Source: Deinococcus ruber (GTDB lineage: Bacteria; Deinococcota; Deinococci; Deinococcales; Deinococcaceae). From it: a stretch of 64,000 nucleotides of DNA. Shown in pieces: positions 60,425 through 64,000 of the stretch. Numbering within the stretch: the stretch's first letter is position 1; each line of letters begins with the position of its first letter. The notes beneath the pieces are model-generated. The model saw only the letters and a list, made by a program, of their open reading frames with translations. It did no database searches and was not told the DNA's origin. The stretch spans positions 505,513 through 569,512 of the forward strand of contig NZ_BMQL01000001.1 of assembly GCF_014648095.1 (NCBI RefSeq), in the 5' to 3' direction. The translations under genes were made by a program, and so were the position numbers.

Positions 60425-63421
60425 ATGGACTGGCAGGCCGCCCTGCGCGAACTCAGACCGCACCTGCCTACTGCGCGAGAAGCGTGGGGCGTGCGCGGCA
60501 GTCTGCGCTGGCTGGAAGGAGCGATGCGGGCGCGGGGAGCCAGTGCCAGCAGCGTGCGGAACATCGTTTACCGCGACATCGGCACCCCAAAGGACAGGGC
60601 GGCGCTGCACGACATTCTGAGCGAACTGGCCCGCGAAGCTGGACGAACGCTGCCCCCGCTGCCACACGTCAGAACGTCTACGCTGCCCGCCGAACTGGAA
60701 CTGCTGGGCCGCAGCAAGCGCCGGGCCTTCAAACAGTTTCTGGGTGCGCTGCGGGCCGGAAGAACGGCGCGGATGGTGGTGAGCGGACCGCCGGGCGTCG
60801 GCAAGACGATGCTGATCGAACATCTGGAACGCGAGGCAGCGCTGCTCCCCGTACCGCTGCCCGTGCGCCGTCTGATGCTCGGCGGCGACGTGAGCGCTGT
60901 GCTGGGGCAGGTCAGGGTGCTGGCGTCGCAGCCGTTCGCGGTGCAGGCCGAGGCGCAGGCACAGGCCGCACGCGCCGTGCTGACAGGGCTGGAAGGCGTG
61001 CTACTGGTGCGGGTCGAGCGGGCCGCAGACTTTGCGGGCGTGCCCCCCCGAGACGCACACGGCGCACCCATCAGCGTGGCGGCGTGGGCCACCGAGCATC
61101 TGTATCGCCGCGTTCCAGCGGGTCTGAGCGTGCTGCTCGCGCTCGAAGACGACAGCAGCCTGAGTGCCCTGCCCAGCGAGGCGTTGCCCGGCGAACACAT
61201 CCGGCTGCAAGCGCCGACCCCTGCCGAGGCCCGCCGCTACCTGATGACGCGGCTGAACCTGCCCGCCAGCCGCGCCGAGGAACTGGTGCAGCAGACCGGA
61301 CGCCACCTCGACCGTCTGACGCTGCTGGCGGCAGCACGAGGCGAGGACGGCAGCCCGGAAACGGTGGAACGGCTGCTGAGCGACACGGCGGCGGTGCGCC
61401 TCCTGAGCAGCCTGAGCGTGTGCCTTCACCTCGACGCCCTGAGCGGCCCGGAGCGCAGCCCCCTGACGCGTCCACTGCTGGAAGCCGCGCTGGGCTGGCG
61501 TCTGGACGAGTTGCCCGCCCATGTCCGCGCCCTGCTGGATGAGGTGAATGCCGAGGTGCCGCGCCCGGTTTCGACGGTGCTGCTGAGCGCTGTAGACCCC
61601 CATCTGAAGCGCAGCGATCTGAACGCCGCGCTGAACCGACTGGCCGAGGCGACGGCGAACGACCCCGCGCAGACCGCCGTACATCTGGAGGCGCTGACAC
61701 GGCTGGGGCGCTGGTCGGAAGCATTGGGGGTGCTGGAACGCCACCCCGACACGGCGCTGGCACTGGCGCTGTGGACACGGGCCAGAAGTCAGGCCAGACA
61801 CCACGCGGGCAACCATCTCGGCAACAACGCTGTCGGCAACGAGGTGAAGGGCGAACAGCTCGAACGGCTGGCCCGTGCGGTGGTGGCCCACCACGCCATG
61901 CTCGGTGACTACAGCCACCCGCAGGCCAGAGACGCCCTGTTTACTCTGCTCGACTCGCCCACCGCCAGTGTGCGGGCCTGGGGGCGCGTCAAACTGGCCG
62001 AGAGCAGCGTGGACGCAGGCAACTTCGAGGCCGCCGAAGCGCAGCTTCACCATCCCGAGCTGGGTGGCCTGCTGGACGCGCCGCCCACCCTGGCAGGCGG
62101 CTGGCTGCCGGGCGTGCAGGCCGACGCGCTGCTGGTGGGCGCGGCGCTGGCCCGCTGGCGGGGCGACCTCGACAGTGCCACCCGGCTGGCCGGAGACGCC
62201 CGCACGCTGGGCGGCCTGCCAACGTCCGGCGGGCTGGACAATCCGGCCCGCGCAGCGCTGTGGCGCGGCCTGATCGCCAAAGACGCCGGGCGCTGGCACG
62301 AGGCGGTGACGCATCTGGGACAGGTGCCGTGGTCTCATCCGCTGCTGTCGGCGCGGGCGCGGTATCAGGAAGGCGATCTGCGGCTGAGGCTGGGGCAGCC
62401 TGCCGCCGCACTCCGGCTGCTGCTGGGCGCGGCGCAGCGTCTGGAATCCGAGCGCGGCGCACCCGAGGAACGGGCGCGGGTGGAAGCGCGAATTGCAACC
62501 GCGCTGCGCCGCCTGGGGCGGCTCCAGGACGCACTGACGCACACCCACCGCGCCCGCGAACTGGCAGGCGGCGGCTCGCAGAGCAGCGACCCGGTGTTGC
62601 TGGCCCGGCTGGATTCCGAGAGTGTGCCAGTGCTGCTGGCGCTGTTTTTACCCGATGAAGCGCTGCGGGTCACGGCCCACGCCCTGAGCCTGCTGGGGCA
62701 GCCCGGCCCGCGCCGCGCCGAGGCCGCCTACCGCCAGCGCCGCACCACCTACCGGGCGGCGTTGGCCTACCTGACACGCGGGGCAGGGCTGCCATATCTG
62801 CAACCTTTTGGCGGCGTGCTGCACGACAACGCCGATGTTCGGCAGGCGCGGCAGTTGCTGGATACCCTGCTGACCCAGCCGGGGGGCGGCCTCGACCGCG
62901 AGCAGGTGCTGACCTTCGACATCCTGCTGTCGCGGGCGCTGGCCGACCCGGACGCCGCCGCCGCGCTGGTGTTTGCCCGGCGAGCACTGGGCATGACCGA
63001 CCACCCCTACGCCGAAACGCAGGCCCGCGCCACCTGCGCCGATGCCCTGCTGCGGGCGGGAGACGCGGACAGCGCCCTGTTCGAAGTGAACCGCGCCCAC
63101 GCGCTGCTGCGGCGGGTGGCGGGCGGCCTGGGCGACACCGAGGAACCCGACCCCGGGCTGTACGCCCTGCTGACCGCGCTGGAGGCCCGCTGTCTGCTGC
63201 CGGGCGGCGCACTGGCAGACACGCTGCGCTGGGTGCAGCACGCGCTGGAGGGGGCCGCCCTCGCCCCGTTCCGGGCGCAGGTGTGGCGCGACCTGGGAGC
63301 CGACCTCGAACGCCAGGAAGGGCGGGCGGAGGAAGTTCAGGCAGCGCTCAGATCGCTGTTTCCGGGCATTCTGCTGGGGACGCTGCGCCTGCGCGACGCG
63401 CTCGCGGTGGCAGCCGTCTAA
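60425..63421 (+). CDS. Large STAND-like ATPase with helical-repeat C-terminus
   Basis: The 998-residue soluble protein has an N-terminal helical region (1-85). An AAA/STAND-like ATPase follows with Walker A GPPGVGKT (121-128), possible Walker B segments GVLLVRVERA (191-200) or LSVLLALEDD (234-243), and a winged-helix-like stretch near 370. From about 400 to the end there is a long array of degenerate TPR-like helices (AALNRLAEATANDPAQTAVHLEALTRLGRWSEALGVLERH; LLTQPGGGLDREQVLTFDILLSRALADPDAAAALVFARRAL). No effector, DNA-binding or membrane domain is seen. It resembles MalT/SARP-type signalling ATPases without the DNA-binding end. Function is unknown. Confidence 0.85.
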   Translation: MDWQAALRELRPHLPTAREAWGVRGSLRWLEGAMRARGASASSVRNIVYRDIGTPKDRAALHDILSELAREAGRTLPPLPHVRTSTLPAELELLGRSKRRAFKQFLGALRAGRTARMVVSGPPGVGKTMLIEHLEREAALLPVPLPVRRLMLGGDVSAVLGQVRVLASQPFAVQAEAQAQAARAVLTGLEGVLLVRVERAADFAGVPPRDAHGAPISVAAWATEHLYRRVPAGLSVLLALEDDSSLSALPSEALPGEHIRLQAPTPAEARRYLMTRLNLPASRAEELVQQTGRHLDRLTLLAAARGEDGSPETVERLLSDTAAVRLLSSLSVCLHLDALSGPERSPLTRPLLEAALGWRLDELPAHVRALLDEVNAEVPRPVSTVLLSAVDPHLKRSDLNAALNRLAEATANDPAQTAVHLEALTRLGRWSEALGVLERHPDTALALALWTRARSQARHHAGNHLGNNAVGNEVKGEQLERLARAVVAHHAMLGDYSHPQARDALFTLLDSPTASVRAWGRVKLAESSVDAGNFEAAEAQLHHPELGGLLDAPPTLAGGWLPGVQADALLVGAALARWRGDLDSATRLAGDARTLGGLPTSGGLDNPARAALWRGLIAKDAGRWHEAVTHLGQVPWSHPLLSARARYQEGDLRLRLGQPAAALRLLLGAAQRLESERGAPEERARVEARIATALRRLGRLQDALTHTHRARELAGGGSQSSDPVLLARLDSESVPVLLALFLPDEALRVTAHALSLLGQPGPRRAEAAYRQRRTTYRAALAYLTRGAGLPYLQPFGGVLHDNADVRQARQLLDTLLTQPGGGLDREQVLTFDILLSRALADPDAAAALVFARRALGMTDHPYAETQARATCADALLRAGDADSALFEVNRAHALLRRVAGGLGDTEEPDPGLYALLTALEARCLLPGGALADTLRWVQHALEGAALAPFRAQVWRDLGADLERQEGRAEEVQAALRSLFPGILLGTLRLRDALAVAAV

Positions 63422-63461
63422 AGAGCCGTCAACTTCGATCACCCCCGCCCACATTCATCAC

Positions 63462-63467
63462 TACAGT
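63462..63467 (+). promoter_or_regulatory. -10 box of leaderless lipoprotein at right edge
   Basis: TACAGT is followed by 6 nt (GACGCC) and the ATG at 63474. Confidence 0.5.
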
Positions 63468-63473
63468 GACGCC

Positions 63474-63971
63474 ATGCCACGATTTCTTACCGTCTTCCTC
63501 GGCCTGAGCGTTCTGCTGAGCGCCTGTACCAAGCCCGTCGTGGTTCCCGCCAACGATCCCAACATCCTGAGTGGGCAGTGGACGGGGCAGGTGGTACAGC
63601 GGCGCAACATCACGGCTGCGTTTTCCACCGACAGCCGGGTGTATCTGCAAGACGGCACCTTGATCGAGGGGTACGACATCGGGACGGGCAAGCGGCTGGG
63701 CGTCATTCATCTGCCAAACAGCGCTGTGCAGCTGAGTTACCGGGACGACGGTGTTTTCGTTGCCTTGGACAGATCTGTCAACAAGCTCTACACATTCGAC
63801 GCCGCCACCTTCCAGCAGCTTTCTGCCACTTCCACCCCCAATCAGGGCAACTGGATGCTGAGCCGTGATGGAAATGTGCTGATCGCCGGGGGTGCCACTG
63901 GCCCCTTGCAGTATTCGACCAGAAACGGGCAACTAATTCCCCTGAGTAGGGGACAGTTTGGGGCGGGATAA
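63474..63971 (+). CDS. Lipoprotein with beta-propeller-like repeats, short
   Basis: The 165-residue protein has a lipobox (FLGLSVLLSACTKP, cysteine about residue 18). The rest reads like two or three blades of a WD40/PQQ-like propeller (AAFSTDSRVYLQDGTLIEGYDIGTGKRLGVIHL; VQLSYRDDGVFVALDRSVNKLYTFDAATFQQL; LSRDGNVLIAGGATGPLQYSTRNGQLIPL). A complete propeller needs more blades, so the gene may be truncated by the TAA at 63969-63971 or be a half-propeller. The window ends 29 bases later, so a frameshifted continuation cannot be judged. Confidence 0.75.
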   Translation: MPRFLTVFLGLSVLLSACTKPVVVPANDPNILSGQWTGQVVQRRNITAAFSTDSRVYLQDGTLIEGYDIGTGKRLGVIHLPNSAVQLSYRDDGVFVALDRSVNKLYTFDAATFQQLSATSTPNQGNWMLSRDGNVLIAGGATGPLQYSTRNGQLIPLSRGQFGAG

Positions 63972-64000
63972 AAGGCTAGAGCAGCTCTGGGATGGTGTTT

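Overview
The window is one high-GC, gene-dense stretch of bacterial chromosome that looks like Deinococcus. The evidence is the Deinococcus-type phytoene desaturase, a caa3 oxidase with a fused subunit I+III, and many genes whose start codon sits 5-9 nt after a TANNNT -10 box (leaderless-type promoters, common in this genus). No plasmid, phage, insertion sequence, CRISPR array or rRNA was found; the only RNA gene is tRNA-Ala(UGC). The species cannot be named from this sequence.

Layout. 0-8 kb: end of an unknown gene, pyrD, crtI, an orphan winged-helix protein, an APH-like kinase, an NDUFA9-like SDR, a MerR/B12 regulator with the CarH photoreceptor motifs, a small secreted protein, tdk and rpmE. 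8-18 kb: a VIT-like metal transporter with a Fur-like site in its promoter, then mutS and mutL separated by an AT-richer two-gene cassette (unknown protein + GNAT), a P-loop kinase, a GH13 glucosidase and a CCA-adding-type enzyme. 18-29 kb: lipoprotein hydrolase, tRNA-Ala, small membrane proteins, SDR, amino-acid ABC permease, a minimal Ser/Thr kinase, a YcaQ-like DNA glycosylase, xpt, a YflT-domain protein, an acyl-CoA carboxylase beta subunit, and a protein with a periodic methionine tail divergent from msrB.

29-37 kb is an aerobic respiration block: DUF420 protein, ctaA, ctaB, ctaC (with cytochrome c domain), ctaD/E fusion, a CRP/FNR regulator, ferredoxin and a SCO1-type copper chaperone. 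Heme A synthesis, copper delivery and oxidase subunits therefore sit together. 37-42 kb holds ruvB (with a degenerate candidate RDRM), a lipoprotein esterase, dnaG and a secreted DUF11-like protein.

42-51 kb is a leftward galactoside utilisation operon: DeoR regulator, solute-binding protein, two permeases, GH42 beta-galactosidase, galT, galK. It has no ABC ATPase of its own. A strong TTGACA-N17-TAAATT promoter with a CTTTC-type repeat lies upstream. 51-64 kb: FKBP, def-fmt, an RGG-repeat acidic protein, UPF0173 hydrolase, a second soluble kinase, a tightly overlapping lipoprotein/PPase-like/SDR operon, a lipid kinase, a secreted TPR-like protein, a 998-aa STAND-like ATPase, and a short lipoprotein at the right edge.

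The most interesting leads are the Met-tail protein beside msrB, the RGG protein, the CarH-type regulator near crtI, the cassette inside the mismatch-repair locus, and the large ATPase. All functional calls come from reading motifs by eye; no searches were run.
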